Part shown: one piece after another, positions 18,861 to 28,612 of the stretch
Layout: each line of letters opens with the position of its first letter
How positions within the stretch are numbered: position 1 is the stretch's first letter
NCBI RefSeq assembly: GCF_900111925.1
Contig: NZ_FOKA01000002.1
Location: forward strand, 1-64,000
Direction of reading: 5' to 3'
DNA: 64,000 nucleotides
Origin: Cellulomonas marina
GTDB taxonomy: Bacteria > Actinomycetota > Actinomycetes > Actinomycetales > Cellulomonadaceae
The notes under the pieces: generated by a model
The model's input: the letters and a program-made list of their open reading frames with translations, nothing else
What the model was told of the DNA's origin: nothing
Database searches by the model: none
Program-made: the position numbers and the translations under genes

Positions 18861-20105
18861 TCAGACGGTCGTGACGACGAGGGCGACGTTGTGGCCGCCG
18901 AAGCCGAAGGAGTTGTTCACCGCCGCCAGGTCGCCGTCGCCGAGCGGCCGCGGCGTGTCCCGCACGAGGTCGAGGACGAGCTCGGGGTCCGGGTCCTCGA
19001 CGTTGATCGTCGGGGGCGCCAGGCGGTGGTGCAGCGCCAGCACGGTGAAGATCGTCTCGAGGGCGCCGGCGCCACCCAGCAGGTGCCCGGTCATGGACTT
19101 CGTCGCGGACAGGGCGACGTGGTCGGCGTCGTCGCCCAGCACGCCGCGGATCGAGCGGGCCTCGATGAGGTCGCCGACCACCGTGGACGTCGCGTGGGCG
19201 TTGACGTGCCGCACGTCCGCGGCGGCGACGCCCGACTCGGCCAGCGCCGCGCGCATCGCGCGGACCTGCCCGTCCCCGGACGGCTCGGGGGAGGTGATGT
19301 GGTACCCGTCGGCCGACAGGCCGACCCCGGCGATGCGGGCGTACACCCGCGCGCCCCGGGCGGCGGCGTGCTCGGCGGACTCCAGCACGACGACGCCCGA
19401 CCCCTCGCCGACGACGAACCCGTCCCGGGCCGTGTCGTAGGGCCGCGAGGCGTGCGCGGGGTCGTCGTTGCGCAGCGACAGGGTCCGCGAGGCGGCGAAG
19501 GCCGCGATCGGCATGGGGTGGATGGTCGCCTCGGTGCCGCCCGCGACGACGACGTCCGCGCGGCCCGAGCGGATCATGTCGACGCCGTAGCCGATGGCCT
19601 CGGCACCGGAGGCGCAGGCGGAGACCAGGGCGTGCGCCCCGGCGCGCGCCCCGAGCTCGAGCGACACGAACGCCGACGGAGAGTTGGGCATGAGCATGGG
19701 GACGGTCATCGGCAGGACGCGACGCGCACCCTTGCTCTGCAGGGTGTCCCAGGCGTCCAGCGTCGTCCAGATGCCGCCGATACCGGAGGAGACGACCGCC
19801 CCGAGCCGGAGCGGGTCCACGTCGGGGCTGCCGGCATCGGCCCACGCCTCGCGCGCCGCGATGACCGCGTACTGCGCCGAGGGGTCCATGCGCTTGGTCT
19901 CGGGCCGCGACAGCGCCTCCGTCGGCGGGACCTTGATCGTCGCCGCGAAGCGGACGGGGATCTCGTACCGGTCGGCCCAGTCGTTCTCCAGCGTCCGGGC
20001 GCCGGACTCACCCGCGAGGGCGGCGGCCCACGTGCTCGCCACGTCCCCGCCGAGCGGGGTGGTCGCGCCGAGTCCGGTGACGACGACGTCGCGGGCGGGG
20101 CTCAT
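18861..20105 (-). CDS. fabF: Beta-ketoacyl-ACP synthase II
   Basis: The elongating condensing enzyme of type II fatty acid synthesis, 414 aa. Active-site Cys164 lies in VSACASGAEA, with the two catalytic histidines in NAHATST (about residue 303) and TGHLLGGAGA (about 338). The C-terminal NNSFGFGGHN motif is present. It is the last gene of fabD-fabH-acpP-fabF. The ATG at 20105 lies 88 nt after acpP, longer than the other gaps, and this space is GC-rich with possible hairpins. Family length is about 410-425 aa. Confidence 0.97.
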   Translation of the reverse strand: MSPARDVVVTGLGATTPLGGDVASTWAAALAGESGARTLENDWADRYEIPVRFAATIKVPPTEALSRPETKRMDPSAQYAVIAAREAWADAGSPDVDPLRLGAVVSSGIGGIWTTLDAWDTLQSKGARRVLPMTVPMLMPNSPSAFVSLELGARAGAHALVSACASGAEAIGYGVDMIRSGRADVVVAGGTEATIHPMPIAAFAASRTLSLRNDDPAHASRPYDTARDGFVVGEGSGVVVLESAEHAAARGARVYARIAGVGLSADGYHITSPEPSGDGQVRAMRAALAESGVAAADVRHVNAHATSTVVGDLIEARSIRGVLGDDADHVALSATKSMTGHLLGGAGALETIFTVLALHHRLAPPTINVEDPDPELVLDLVRDTPRPLGDGDLAAVNNSFGFGGHNVALVVTTV

Positions 20106-20193
20106 GGGGTCCTCCTGGCAGCGGTGGGCGGTGGGGCGGGGTCCTGCCGGCGCCCCGGCCGGCCGGTGGGGGCCGGACCGGGGCCCGCGGGTG

Positions 20194-20442
20194 TCAGGAC
20201 TGGGCGCCGGAGATGTAGGTGACGGCGTCGCCGACGGTCGTGAGGTTCTTGACCTCGTCGTCCGGGATGGTGACGTCGAACTTCTCCTCGGCGAGGGTGA
20301 CGATGGTCATCATCGACAGCGAGTCGATGTCCAGGTCGTCGGTGAAGGACTTCTCGGGCAGGACGGAGTCCGCGGGAAGGCCGGTCTCCTCGGCGACGAT
20401 CTCGGCCAGTCCGGCCAGGATCTCCTGCTCGCTGTACGCCAT
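20194..20442 (-). CDS. acpP: Acyl carrier protein
   Basis: An 82-aa acidic four-helix carrier protein. Ser41 in the DIDSLS motif (DLDIDSLSMM) takes the 4'-phosphopantetheine group. It carries acyl intermediates for FabD, FabH and FabF, all encoded beside it. The ATG at 20442 has GAGGAGA a few nucleotides upstream. A 182-nt space separates it from fabH, so a separate promoter or processing site is possible, which would fit the high amounts of ACP needed. Confidence 0.97.
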   Translation of the reverse strand: MAYSEQEILAGLAEIVAEETGLPADSVLPEKSFTDDLDIDSLSMMTIVTLAEEKFDVTIPDDEVKNLTTVGDAVTYISGAQS

Positions 20443-20624
20443 CGGTCTCTCCTCGTGTCGGTGGTGCGGTCGGTGCTGCGGGGTGGTGCTGCAGGTGGTG
20501 CGGCAGTGGTCCGGCTCGCTCGTGCTGGCTCCCTGCCGCCCGGGCTGCCGCGGTGCTGCTGCGGCCGTGCGGGCCCGGGTCTACCACACGGGGGTGGTCC
20601 GGCCCGGGACGCGACCGGTGGTGG

Positions 20625-21629
20625 TCAGGGCAGGACGACGACCTGGGCGGCGTAGACGAGGCCCGCGCCGAAGCCGATCTGCAGGGCCAGGGCGCCCGGC
20701 GCCACCTGCCCCTCGCGGCGCAGCCGCTCGGCGGCCAGGGGGATCGAGGCGGCCGACGTGTTGCCGGTGTCGGCGATGTCGCGGCCGACGACGACGTGCT
20801 CGGGCAGCTTGAGCTGCTTGACGAGCTGGTCGATGATCCGCATGTTCGCCTGGTGCGGGATGAACGCGTCGAGGTCCTCGGCGGTCACCCCGGCGGCGTC
20901 GAGCGCCTTCTGCGCGACGGGCGCCATCTGCCAGACGGCCCACTTGAAGACCGACGGGCCCTCCTGCCGCAGCGTGGGCCAGCCGGCGTCCGCGTCGCGC
21001 ACGTCGAGCCAGGAGTGCGTCTGGCGGATGGCCCTGGCCTGCCCGCCGTCCGAGCCCCACACCGTCGGGCCGATGCCCGGCGTGTCCGAGGGCCCGACGA
21101 CGACCGCGCCGGCGCCGTCGCCGAGGAGGAACGAGATCGACCGGTCCGTCGGGTCGACGAAGTCGCTCATCTTCTCCGCGCCGACGACGAGCACGTGCCG
21201 GGCGGCGCCGGACCGGACGAGCGCGTCCGCCTGGCCGATGCCGTAGCAGTACCCGGCGCACGCGGCCGAGATGTCGAAGGCGGCGGCGGGGGTGGCGCCG
21301 ATGCGGTCGGCGAGCACCGCGGCGCCGGCCGGGGTCTGGTGGAACCACGTCACCGTGGACAGGATGACGGCGTCGACGTCCGAGGCCTCGAGGCCGGCGT
21401 CGGCCAGCGCGGCACGGGCGGCACCCTCGGCGAGGTCGATGACGTCGGTCCCCGCGCCGGCGCGACGGCGGGTGACGATGCCCGTGCGCTGGCGGATCCA
21501 CTCGTCCGAGGAGTCGATCGGCCCCGCGATGTCGTCGTTGGTGACCGTGCTCTCCCCGCGCACGCCGCCGAGCCCGAGGATCCGGGAGGCGGCGGGTGTG
21601 GAGGCCTGGGCCAGGGTGGGACGGGTCAC
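20625..21629 (-). CDS. fabH: Beta-ketoacyl-ACP synthase III
   Basis: Starts fatty acid chains by condensing acyl-CoA with malonyl-ACP; 334 aa. The catalytic triad is Cys124 (ISAACAGYCYG), a His in FIPHQANMR (about residue 257) and an Asn in DTGNTSAAS (about 287). The GTG at 21629 overlaps the fabD TGA (GTGA), so the two are translationally coupled. In high-GC Actinobacteria FabH often accepts branched primers, giving iso/anteiso fatty acids; that preference cannot be read here. Confidence 0.97.
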   Translation of the reverse strand: MTRPTLAQASTPAASRILGLGGVRGESTVTNDDIAGPIDSSDEWIRQRTGIVTRRRAGAGTDVIDLAEGAARAALADAGLEASDVDAVILSTVTWFHQTPAGAAVLADRIGATPAAAFDISAACAGYCYGIGQADALVRSGAARHVLVVGAEKMSDFVDPTDRSISFLLGDGAGAVVVGPSDTPGIGPTVWGSDGGQARAIRQTHSWLDVRDADAGWPTLRQEGPSVFKWAVWQMAPVAQKALDAAGVTAEDLDAFIPHQANMRIIDQLVKQLKLPEHVVVGRDIADTGNTSAASIPLAAERLRREGQVAPGALALQIGFGAGLVYAAQVVVLP

Positions 21630-22609
21630 TGCTCGAGCCTCTCGGTGGGGTCCGTGGCGGCGCCCCCGGCGTGCGCCGCGACGAGGGCGCGTGCGGCGTC
21701 GAGCCCGTCGGGCGACTTCAGCGCCAGGGTCTCGACCCCGGGCAGCGTACGCCGGGCCAGACCCGTGAGCACCCCGCCCGGCGCGAGCTCCAGCACGGCG
21801 GTGACGCCCAGCGCGAGCAGCCCCTCCTGGCACAGGTCCCACCGCACCGGCCGCGCGACCTGCCCGACGATCCGGGCGAGGGCGTCGGTGCCGGTGCCCA
21901 CCGCGGTGCCGTCCGCGTTCGACAGCAGGGTCACCACCGGCATGCCGGGCACGAGGCGGCCGGCGGCCGCCGCCAGCTCCGCCACCGCGGGCTCCATGTG
22001 GGACGTGTGGAAGGCCCCGGCGACCTGCAGGGCGACGACGCGCGCCTTCGCGGGTGGGTCGGAGGCGAGCGCGGCCAGCGCGTCGAGGGTGCCCGCGGCG
22101 ACGACCTGCCCGCCGCCGTTGACGTTGGCGGCCACGAGGCCGTGCCGGGCCAGCGCGGCCAGGACCTCCTGGGGGTCCCCGCCGAGCACGGCGGACATGC
22201 CGGTGGGCGCCGCGGCGGCGGCGCGCGCCATCGCGTCCCCGCGCACGGCGACGAGGCGCAGCGCCTCGGCCTCGGTGAGCACCCCGGTGATCGCGGCGGC
22301 CGCCAGCTCGCCGACGGAGTGCCCGGCGACGAGGTCCGCCGCGGCGGGCACCGCCGGGGCGAGGGGCTCGTCGGGCGCCAGGTCGAGGACGGCCCGCAGG
22401 CTGGCCAGCGCGGAGGCGACGAGCAGCGGCTGCGCCACGGCGGTGTCGCGGATGGTCGCGGCGTCCGACGTCGTGCCGTGCGCGCGCAGGTCGAGGCCGG
22501 TGACCTCGGAGGCGGCGTCCACGGCCGCCGCGACCGCCGGCAGCTCGAGCCACGGGGCGAGCATGCCGGGGGACTGGGCACCCTGACCGGGGCAGAGGAG
22601 GGCGAGCAC
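21626..22609 (-). CDS. fabD: Malonyl-CoA:ACP transacylase
   Basis: Loads malonyl groups onto ACP; 327 aa. The nucleophile Ser98 is in GHSVGE, and the partner His is in GAFHTSHM near residue 201. The N-terminal CPGQGAQ oxyanion motif begins at residue 6. The GTG at 22609 lies directly beside GAGGAG, an unusually short spacing, but family alignment demands a start here. First gene of the fab cluster, 146 nt from the FasR-type regulator. Confidence 0.95.
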   Translation of the reverse strand: MLALLCPGQGAQSPGMLAPWLELPAVAAAVDAASEVTGLDLRAHGTTSDAATIRDTAVAQPLLVASALASLRAVLDLAPDEPLAPAVPAAADLVAGHSVGELAAAAITGVLTEAEALRLVAVRGDAMARAAAAAPTGMSAVLGGDPQEVLAALARHGLVAANVNGGGQVVAAGTLDALAALASDPPAKARVVALQVAGAFHTSHMEPAVAELAAAAGRLVPGMPVVTLLSNADGTAVGTGTDALARIVGQVARPVRWDLCQEGLLALGVTAVLELAPGGVLTGLARRTLPGVETLALKSPDGLDAARALVAAHAGGAATDPTERLEQ

Positions 22610-22674
22610 CTCCTCAGCCTGCCGTCAGCGCCGGGGGCCGCCGGGTCACGGCGGGCACCAACTCTTCCGGGTGA

Positions 22675-22695
22675 CGTTGTCCTACCTCTACAACG
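22675..22695. promoter_or_regulatory. Inverted repeat in the fabD promoter (candidate FasR site)
   Basis: CGTTGT (22675-22680) and ACAACG (22690-22695) form a 6-bp inverted repeat with a 9-bp spacer, about 66-86 nt upstream of fabD and directly downstream of fasR. It is the only clear dyad in the fabD upstream region. TAGGAC and TAGAGG, -10-like on the minus strand, overlap it. Confidence 0.5.
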
Positions 22696-22755
22696 GCCGC
22701 GGGAGCGCCCGACCGGTAGGGGCGGTGCCGTCGCCCTGCCGGACGGGTGCGCGGG

Positions 22756-23973
22756 TCAGGCCGACGGGACCCGGGCCGTCGCGTCGCCGAGGCGGCCGAC
22801 GGCGAGCGCGGTCTGCAGGACGTAGGACTCGCGCGCGTCGAGCGGGTCCCAGCCCGTCGTCTCGGCGACCCGCCGCAGCCGGTACCGCACGGTGTTGGGG
22901 TGCACGTACAGGGTGCGGGCCGCCGCCTCGAGCGACCGCCCGGCGCCGAGGTACGCGGCCAGGGTCTCCAGGAGCGCCCCGGTGTGGGCGGCCAGCGGTG
23001 CGTAGGCCTGCCGGACGAGCGCGGCGCGGGCCTCGAGGTCCCCGACGAGCACACGTTCGGGGAGCAGCTCGTCGGCCGCGACGGGCCGGGGCGCGCCGTC
23101 CCACGCGGCGACCGCGGCCAGCCCCGCCATCGCCGCGCGCGCCGACCGCGGGTAGTCGGCCAGCTCGGTGACGGCGGGCCCGACGACGACCGGCCCCGGC
23201 CCGAACCGCGGCAGCAGCGACCGCGCGCCGGCCTGCAGGTCGCCCGTGCCGCCGAGGAACACGACGAGCCGGTCGCCGTGGATCCCGACGAGCGCGTCGT
23301 CGGCGGCCCGGCGCGTGGCCCGCCGGAGCTCGGCGGCGCGGACCCCGTCCAGCGGCCAGGCGGTCGTGCCCACGACGACGAGCGCGGCGCCGCGGGCGCG
23401 CCAGCCCAGGGCCCCGAGCCGGGAGCGCAGGGAGTCGTCGACGTCCCCGCGCACGAGGGAGTCCACGACGAGCGCCTCCAGCCGCGCGTCCCACGCCCCG
23501 CGGACCTCCGCGGCCCGGGCGTAGACCTCGGCGGCGGAGAAGGCGACCTCGCGGGAGTAGCGCAGCACGGCCTCGCGCAGCGCGCGCTCCTCGCCCGGGG
23601 CGGCGAGCTGGTCGGAGTGCGTCTCGACGACGTCGACGACGACGCGCACGAGCTGCAGGGTGTGCTGCAGGGAGATGGACCGCGTCAGCTCGGGCGGGGC
23701 GGTCGCGAAGATCTCGCCGACGCCCTGCGGCGGGCGGGAGGGGTCGGCGAACCACGTGACGAACGCCGTGATGCCGGCCTGCGCGACGAGGCCGACCCAC
23801 GAGCGGTCGTCCGCCGGGAGCTGGCGGTACCAGTCGAGGTCGGCGTCCAGGCGGCGCAGCGCGGCGGCCGCCAGCAGCCCGGCGCCGTCCCGCACGCGCC
23901 GCTGAGTCTCGGTGCCCGGGGTGGTGGGCCCGTCGTCGACCGCGGCCGCGACCCGGCCGGCTGCGGAGGTCAT
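22756..23973 (-). CDS. fasR: PucR-type fatty-acid regulator FasR
   Basis: A 405-aa regulator with an N-terminal ligand-domain-like region, a central GGDEF-like/CdaR fold segment (ALVGIHGDRLVVFLGGTGD), and a C-terminal PucR-type HTH near residues 350-380 (AARTLYVHPNTVRYRLRRV). In Streptomyces coelicolor, FasR is a regulator of this family encoded next to fabD that activates the fabDHPF operon; position and architecture here match. The ATG at 23973 lies 6 nt after a TATGCT hexamer (leaderless). It diverges from the TPR-like gene at 24132. Confidence 0.88.
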   Translation of the reverse strand: MTSAAGRVAAAVDDGPTTPGTETQRRVRDGAGLLAAAALRRLDADLDWYRQLPADDRSWVGLVAQAGITAFVTWFADPSRPPQGVGEIFATAPPELTRSISLQHTLQLVRVVVDVVETHSDQLAAPGEERALREAVLRYSREVAFSAAEVYARAAEVRGAWDARLEALVVDSLVRGDVDDSLRSRLGALGWRARGAALVVVGTTAWPLDGVRAAELRRATRRAADDALVGIHGDRLVVFLGGTGDLQAGARSLLPRFGPGPVVVGPAVTELADYPRSARAAMAGLAAVAAWDGAPRPVAADELLPERVLVGDLEARAALVRQAYAPLAAHTGALLETLAAYLGAGRSLEAAARTLYVHPNTVRYRLRRVAETTGWDPLDARESYVLQTALAVGRLGDATARVPSA

Positions 23974-23979
23974 GGCGCG

Positions 23980-23985
23980 AGCATA
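23980..23985 (-). promoter_or_regulatory. -10 element of fasR (leaderless type)
   Basis: TATGCT on the minus strand ends 6 nt before the fasR ATG. Confidence 0.55.
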
Positions 23986-24119
23986 GGGGGAGGGTTGTGG
24001 GGAGTCGACAAACCTGCGGCCGGGTGGACGGCCCTGCGGCCGGGTCCCGCCGAGCGGAGGGAGGGCGCCGTCGCACCCGTTCTTGGCCTGCAGATGGGGT
24101 GGCGCGGGCGATTCCCCGT

Positions 24120-24125
24120 TAGTGT
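24120..24125 (+). promoter_or_regulatory. -10 element of the TPR-like gene (leaderless type)
   Basis: TAGTGT ends 6 nt before the ATG at 24132. Confidence 0.5.
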
Positions 24126-24131
24126 CGCCGC

Positions 24132-24854
24132 ATGGCTCTGCTGCCCCGACTCCGTCAGCTGATGCGGCGGCCGGTGTCCGCGTCGCGGGTCGGCGCCCGC
24201 CGGCCGACCGGCGCCGCACGCCGCGGCGACACCCTGCACGAGGACGCGCTGCGCTCGATGCTCGGCGACGACCCGAACGACGAGAAGGCCTTCGTCGCCC
24301 TCGCCGAGATCGTCCGTCGCCGTGCGGCCGAGGCCGTCGCCCACGAGGACCCGCTGTCCGGCCACGCCGAGGAGGCCGTGACGGCCGACCGCGACGCCGA
24401 GCGGCAGAAGGCGGCCGACCTGGCCGTCTGGTCGCTGGGCGAGGAGCTGGCGGGCAACCCCCGGGCGTGGTACCCGCTCGTCGAGGTCGCGCGGCTGTCC
24501 GTCCGCGACGACCCCGAGGGCGCCGCGCGGCGCCTGTCGACCGCGGTCGAGCGCGACCACTCGGGCCGTGCCCTGGTCGCCGCCGTCGGGCTCCTGCGCC
24601 AGGCCGGCCGACCCGTCGAGGCGCTCAACCTCGGCGTGGGCCACTGGCGCCCGAAGGAGCACGACCCCGAGGTCGCGCGCGAGCTGGTGCTGGCCGCGCT
24701 CGAGGCCGACCGTCCGGGCGAGGCCAAGCAGCACATCGCCGCGCTCGACCTGCACCCGCGCCAGCGCGCCGTGGCGGACCTGCGCACCGAGCTGCAGGCG
24801 CTCGTCGCCCGCGCGGAGGGCTCGCCGGCCGGCGGCTCGCCGGCCGGCGCCTGA
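24132..24854 (+). CDS. TPR-like conserved hypothetical protein
   Basis: A 240-aa soluble, largely helical protein. After a basic N-terminal ~35 residues, paired helices resemble degenerate tetratricopeptide repeats (ARRLSTAVERDHSGRALVAA; VEALNLGVGHWRPKEHDPEV; ELVLAALEADRPGEAKQHIA). No signal peptide or membrane segment. It ends with an ASPAGGSPAGA-like repeat of GSPAG. It sits between fasR and aceE, divergent from one and convergent with the other. A role as a scaffold or protein-interaction factor is inference; I know no characterised homologue. Confidence 0.75.
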   Translation: MALLPRLRQLMRRPVSASRVGARRPTGAARRGDTLHEDALRSMLGDDPNDEKAFVALAEIVRRRAAEAVAHEDPLSGHAEEAVTADRDAERQKAADLAVWSLGEELAGNPRAWYPLVEVARLSVRDDPEGAARRLSTAVERDHSGRALVAAVGLLRQAGRPVEALNLGVGHWRPKEHDPEVARELVLAALEADRPGEAKQHIAALDLHPRQRAVADLRTELQALVARAEGSPAGGSPAGA

Positions 24855-24921
24855 CGGCCGCACCACCGGCACCACCGCCACCTGCACCACACGTCGTCGC
24901 ACGCAGACCGCCGGCGGCGAA

Positions 24922-24967
24922 GACGAGGGGCCCGCCCCGACCGTCCGGTCGGAGCGGGCCCCTCGTC
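24922..24967. terminator. Bidirectional terminator between the TPR-like gene and aceE
   Basis: A 14-bp perfect stem (24922-24935 with 24954-24967) whose 18-nt loop contains a second small dyad. Located between convergent genes. Confidence 0.9.
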
Positions 24968-24992
24968 GTGCGTCGGGCGCTCGGCGCCGCGG

Positions 24993-27734
24993 TCAGGACT
25001 CCCCGCCCGCGTTGCCCGAGGTGCCGGCGGCCACGTCGTGCAGCCGGTACTTCTCGATGGCCCGCGCCGGGACGTCGGCGTCGACCGCGCCCTGCCGCGC
25101 GAGCTGCTGCAGCACGCGCACGGCGGTCGACGGGCCGTCGATCTTGAACCAGCGCCGGGCGGCGGCGCGCGTGTCGGAGAAGCCGAAGCCGTCCGCGCCG
25201 AGCGTCGCGTAGTCGCCGGGCACCCACGCGCGGACCTGGTCGGCCACGAGGTGGTCGTAGTCCGTCGTGGCGACGAAGGGACCCTCCGCACCGGCGAGCC
25301 GCTGCGTCAGGTAGGCCTGGCGCGGCTCCTCGCCGGGGTGCAGGAACGTGTGCTCGTCGGCGGCCAGGCCGTCGCGGCGCAGCTCGTTCCAGCTCGTCAC
25401 GGACCACACCGCGGCGCGCACGCCCCAGTCGTCGGCGAGGAGCTGCCGGGCCTCGAGCGCCCACGGCACGGCCACGCCGGAGGCCAGGATCTGGGCGCGC
25501 GGCCCGTCGCCCTCGGCCTCGGCCACGCGGTGGACGCCGCGCAGGATGCCCTCGACGTCCACGCCCTCCGGCTCGGCCGGCTGGACGATCGGCTCGTTGT
25601 AGACCGTGAGGTAGTAGATGACGTCGGGGTCGCGGCCGTCGTCGCCGTACATGCGCTGCAGGCCGTCGCGCACGATGTGCCGCAGCTCGTAGCCGTAGGC
25701 GGCGTCGTAGTGGACGACGTGCGACATCGTGCCGGCCAGCAGCGGGGAGTGGCCGTCGGCGTGCTGCAGGCCCTCGCCCGTCAGCGTCGTGCGGCCGGCC
25801 GTGGCCCCGACGAGGAACCCGCGCGTGAGCTGGTCGCCCGCGGCCCAGAACTGGTCCCCGGTGCGCTGGAACCCGAACATCGAGTAGTAGAAGTAGAACG
25901 GCACGAGGGGCTCGCCGTGCGTGGCGTAGGAGGTGCCGACGGCCTGGAACGCCGCGGCCGACCCCGCCTCGTTGATGCCCGTGTGCATGATCTGCCCGGA
26001 CTCGGACTCCTTGTAGCTCAGCATGAGCTCGCGGTCCACGGCGAGGTAGTTCTGCCCGTTGGTGTTGAAGATCTTCGCGGTGGGGAAGATCGAGTCCAGG
26101 CCGAACGTGCGCGCCTCGTCGGGGATGATCGGGACGAGCCGCTTGCCGAGCTCCTTGTCCTTCAGCAGGTCCTTGAACAGGCGCACCAGCGCCATGGTCG
26201 TGGCGACCTCCTGGTGCCCCGAGCCCTTGGCCAGCCCCTCGTACGCCTTCGGCTCGGGCAGCGCGAGCGGCTTGTGCACGGAGCGGCGCTCCGGCACGAA
26301 CCCGCCGAGCGCCTTGCGGCGGTCGAGCATGTAGCGGATCGCCTCGTCCTCCGGCCCCGGGTTGTAGTACGGGGGCAGGTACGGGTCGGCGTCGATCTGC
26401 CCGTCGCTCACCGGGATGTGCAGGCTGTCGCGCAGCGTCTTGAGCTCGTCGGCCTTGAGCTTCTTCATCTGGTGCGTGGCGTTGCGCCCGGCGAACCCGG
26501 AGCCCAGGCCGTAGCCCTTGATGGTGTGCGCGAGGATGACCGTCGGGGCGCCCGTGTGCTCGCGCGCGGCCTTGTAGGCGGCGTAGAGCTTGCGGTAGTC
26601 GTGCCCGCCGCGCTTGAGGGCCCAGATCTCGTCGTCCGTCATCTTCTCGACGAGCGCCTTCGTGCGCGGGTCGCGGCCGAAGAAGTTCTCGCGGATGAAG
26701 GCGCCGTTCTCGGCGCGGAACGTCTGGAAGTCGCCGTCCGGCGTGACGTTCATGAGGTTGACGAGCGCGCGGTCCTTGTCCGCGTTGAGCAGGGTGTCCC
26801 ACTCGCGGCCCCAGATGACCTTGATGACGTTCCAGCCGGCGCCGCGGAACTGCGCCTCGAGCTCCTGGATGATCTTGCCGTTGCCGCGGACGGGGCCGTC
26901 GAGGCGCTGCAGGTTGCAGTTCACGACGAACGTCAGGTTGTCCAGGCCCTGCTGGGCGGCGTGCTGGAGCATGCCGCGCGACTCGGGCTCGTCCATCTCG
27001 CCGTCGCCGAGGAAGGCCCACACGTCCTGCTGCGAGGTGTCCTTGATGCCGCGGTGGTGCAGGTACTTGTTCGTCCACGCCTGGTAGATCGCGCTCGCCG
27101 GGCCGAGGCCCATGGAGACGGTGGGGAACTCCCACAGGTCGGGCAGGAGGCGCGGGTGCGGGTAGGACGGCAGGCCGCCGGCGGGGTGCGACCGCTCCTG
27201 GCGGAAGCCGTCGAGCTGGTCGGCGGACAGCCGGCCCTCGAGGAAGGCGCGGGCGTAGACGCCGGGGGAGGCGTGCCCCTGGAAGTAGACCTGGTCGCCG
27301 CCGCCGGGGTGGTCCTTGCCGCGGAAGAAGTGGTTGAGCCCGACCTCGGTCAGCGTCGCCACGGAGGCGTAGGACGAGATGTGCCCGCCGACCCCGATGC
27401 CCGGGCGCTGGGCGCGCGTCACCATGACGGCGGCGTTCCAACGGATCCAGGACCGGTAGCGCCGCTCGATGGCTTCGTCGCCGGGGAAGTACGGCTCGTT
27501 GTGCACCGCGATCGTGTTGACGTACGGCGTGTTGAGCGACGTCGGGATCGCCACGTTCTTCTGCCGTGCGTGCCGCAGCAGGCTCAGCAGCACGTAGCGC
27601 GCGCGGGGGCCGCCCTTGTCGCCGATGAGGCCGTCCAGGGAGTCGAGCCACTCCTGGGTCTCCTCGGGGTCGATGTCGGGGACCTGGCTGAGCAGGCCGC
27701 CGATGAGCGGGCCCGTCTCGTCGATCGAAGCCAC
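24993..27734 (-). CDS. aceE: Pyruvate dehydrogenase E1 component (homodimeric)
   Basis: The thiamine-diphosphate enzyme that decarboxylates pyruvate and reductively acetylates lipoyl-E2; 913 aa, the usual length of the single-chain AceE type. The ThDP-binding [12 protein letters not shown] begins near residue 239, followed by the conserved [15 protein letters not shown]-terminal [16 protein letters not shown] is typical of the E2-interacting region. The GTG at 27734 has AAGGAG 7 nt upstream. In Actinobacteria, E1 works with SucB/DlaT-type E2 and Lpd encoded elsewhere; lipoate for E2 comes from LipA/LipB encoded at 57-60 kb in this window. Confidence 0.97.
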   Translation of the reverse strand: MASIDETGPLIGGLLSQVPDIDPEETQEWLDSLDGLIGDKGGPRARYVLLSLLRHARQKNVAIPTSLNTPYVNTIAVHNEPYFPGDEAIERRYRSWIRWNAAVMVTRAQRPGIGVGGHISSYASVATLTEVGLNHFFRGKDHPGGGDQVYFQGHASPGVYARAFLEGRLSADQLDGFRQERSHPAGGLPSYPHPRLLPDLWEFPTVSMGLGPASAIYQAWTNKYLHHRGIKDTSQQDVWAFLGDGEMDEPESRGMLQHAAQQGLDNLTFVVNCNLQRLDGPVRGNGKIIQELEAQFRGAGWNVIKVIWGREWDTLLNADKDRALVNLMNVTPDGDFQTFRAENGAFIRENFFGRDPRTKALVEKMTDDEIWALKRGGHDYRKLYAAYKAAREHTGAPTVILAHTIKGYGLGSGFAGRNATHQMKKLKADELKTLRDSLHIPVSDGQIDADPYLPPYYNPGPEDEAIRYMLDRRKALGGFVPERRSVHKPLALPEPKAYEGLAKGSGHQEVATTMALVRLFKDLLKDKELGKRLVPIIPDEARTFGLDSIFPTAKIFNTNGQNYLAVDRELMLSYKESESGQIMHTGINEAGSAAAFQAVGTSYATHGEPLVPFYFYYSMFGFQRTGDQFWAAGDQLTRGFLVGATAGRTTLTGEGLQHADGHSPLLAGTMSHVVHYDAAYGYELRHIVRDGLQRMYGDDGRDPDVIYYLTVYNEPIVQPAEPEGVDVEGILRGVHRVAEAEGDGPRAQILASGVAVPWALEARQLLADDWGVRAAVWSVTSWNELRRDGLAADEHTFLHPGEEPRQAYLTQRLAGAEGPFVATTDYDHLVADQVRAWVPGDYATLGADGFGFSDTRAAARRWFKIDGPSTAVRVLQQLARQGAVDADVPARAIEKYRLHDVAAGTSGNAGGES

Positions 27735-28189
27735 GGAGTGCTCCTTGCTCGTCGGTGCTTCCTTCGTCTGCAGCCGGCGGGGCTGCTGCCTGCCGGGTGA
27801 GCGGCACGCACCGCCGGCGACGGCGCCCACCACGGACCGCGCCGCCGGGGGTGCCGGGCACCCCCTGCGGCGCCGGCGCGACCCGGCACGGTCGCTGTCA
27901 TGACCATCATCCGGCCCTGCGCGGGTGAAAGTCACACCGGGCACCCCCGCGCGGGCGTGACGTGGGCGACAGGACCTCCCATGACCTCGTCGGACCGCCC
28001 CGGTCCGTCCCTGCGGTCGGCCCTCCGGCGGGCCTCGCGGGACCCGGCGCGGGTGACGGGGTCGGGCAGGGCTTGCCAGGTCAGCGCGGGTGCGGTGGGC
28101 TACGGTGAGCGGTCAACGCAGCCGGGCCGCACGGCCCGCTGCCAGCGGGTGCCGGAGGTCCGGCGCCGAGGGAAGGGATCGATCAGGAC
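27735..28189. other. Divergent intergenic region aceE / DUF3052
   Basis: A 455-nt region with the promoters of two divergent genes. A -10-like TACGGT at 28101-28106 could serve the DUF3052 gene, leaving a leader of about 80 nt. I see no convincing ORF or RNA gene. Confidence 0.5.
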
Positions 28190-28612
28190 GTGGCATCCAC
28201 CGCGGACGACGCCGGGACCGGCGCGGCAGGCCGCCTCGGCTTCACGAGGGGGCAGACCGTCCAGGAGCTCGGTTTCGACGACGACGTCGACGAGACGTTC
28301 CGGTCCGACCTCGAGGCCATCACGGGCTCCGAGCTCGTCGACGAGCAGTACGACGACGTCACGGACGGCGCGATCATCTGGTTCCGCGACGACGACGGGG
28401 ACCTGACGGACTACCTCGTCGACGCGCTGACGGTCCTCGACGACAACGGGCCCATCTGGGTGCTCACCCCGAAGGCCGGGCGGCCGGGGCACGTCCCCCA
28501 CAGCGACATCCAGGAGGCCGCCACCACCTCGGGCCTGCACGCGATGACGACCTTCGCGGTCGCCCCCGACTGGTCCGCCACGCGGCTGGGCACGCGCGGC
28601 CGCGGGAAGTGA
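28190..28612 (+). CDS. DUF3052 family protein
   Basis: A 140-aa acidic soluble protein matching the actinobacterial DUF3052 family (LGFTRGQTVQELGFDDDVDE, then IIWFRDDDGDLTDYLVDAL and IWVLTPKAGRPGHVPHSDI). The middle is strongly acidic and the C-terminus basic. Function unknown. The GTG at 28190 has AAGGGA about 12 nt upstream, a weak SD. Its stop overlaps the start of the peroxiredoxin gene (GTGA), so they are co-translated, the same pairing I recall beside ahpE in mycobacteria. Confidence 0.88.
   Translation: MASTADDAGTGAAGRLGFTRGQTVQELGFDDDVDETFRSDLEAITGSELVDEQYDDVTDGAIIWFRDDDGDLTDYLVDALTVLDDNGPIWVLTPKAGRPGHVPHSDIQEAATTSGLHAMTTFAVAPDWSATRLGTRGRGK

Noticed and set aside
20443-20624. Possible terminator or attenuator between fabH and acpP
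   Set aside because: Short paired segments (ACCAC/GTGGT with flanking GGGCC/GGCCC) need a large asymmetric bulge; too weak to call in DNA of this GC content.
24625-27861. A long minus-strand frame over aceE in another phase
   Set aside because: A frame shadow of aceE with Arg/Pro/Gly-rich sequence and no motifs; aceE itself is complete.
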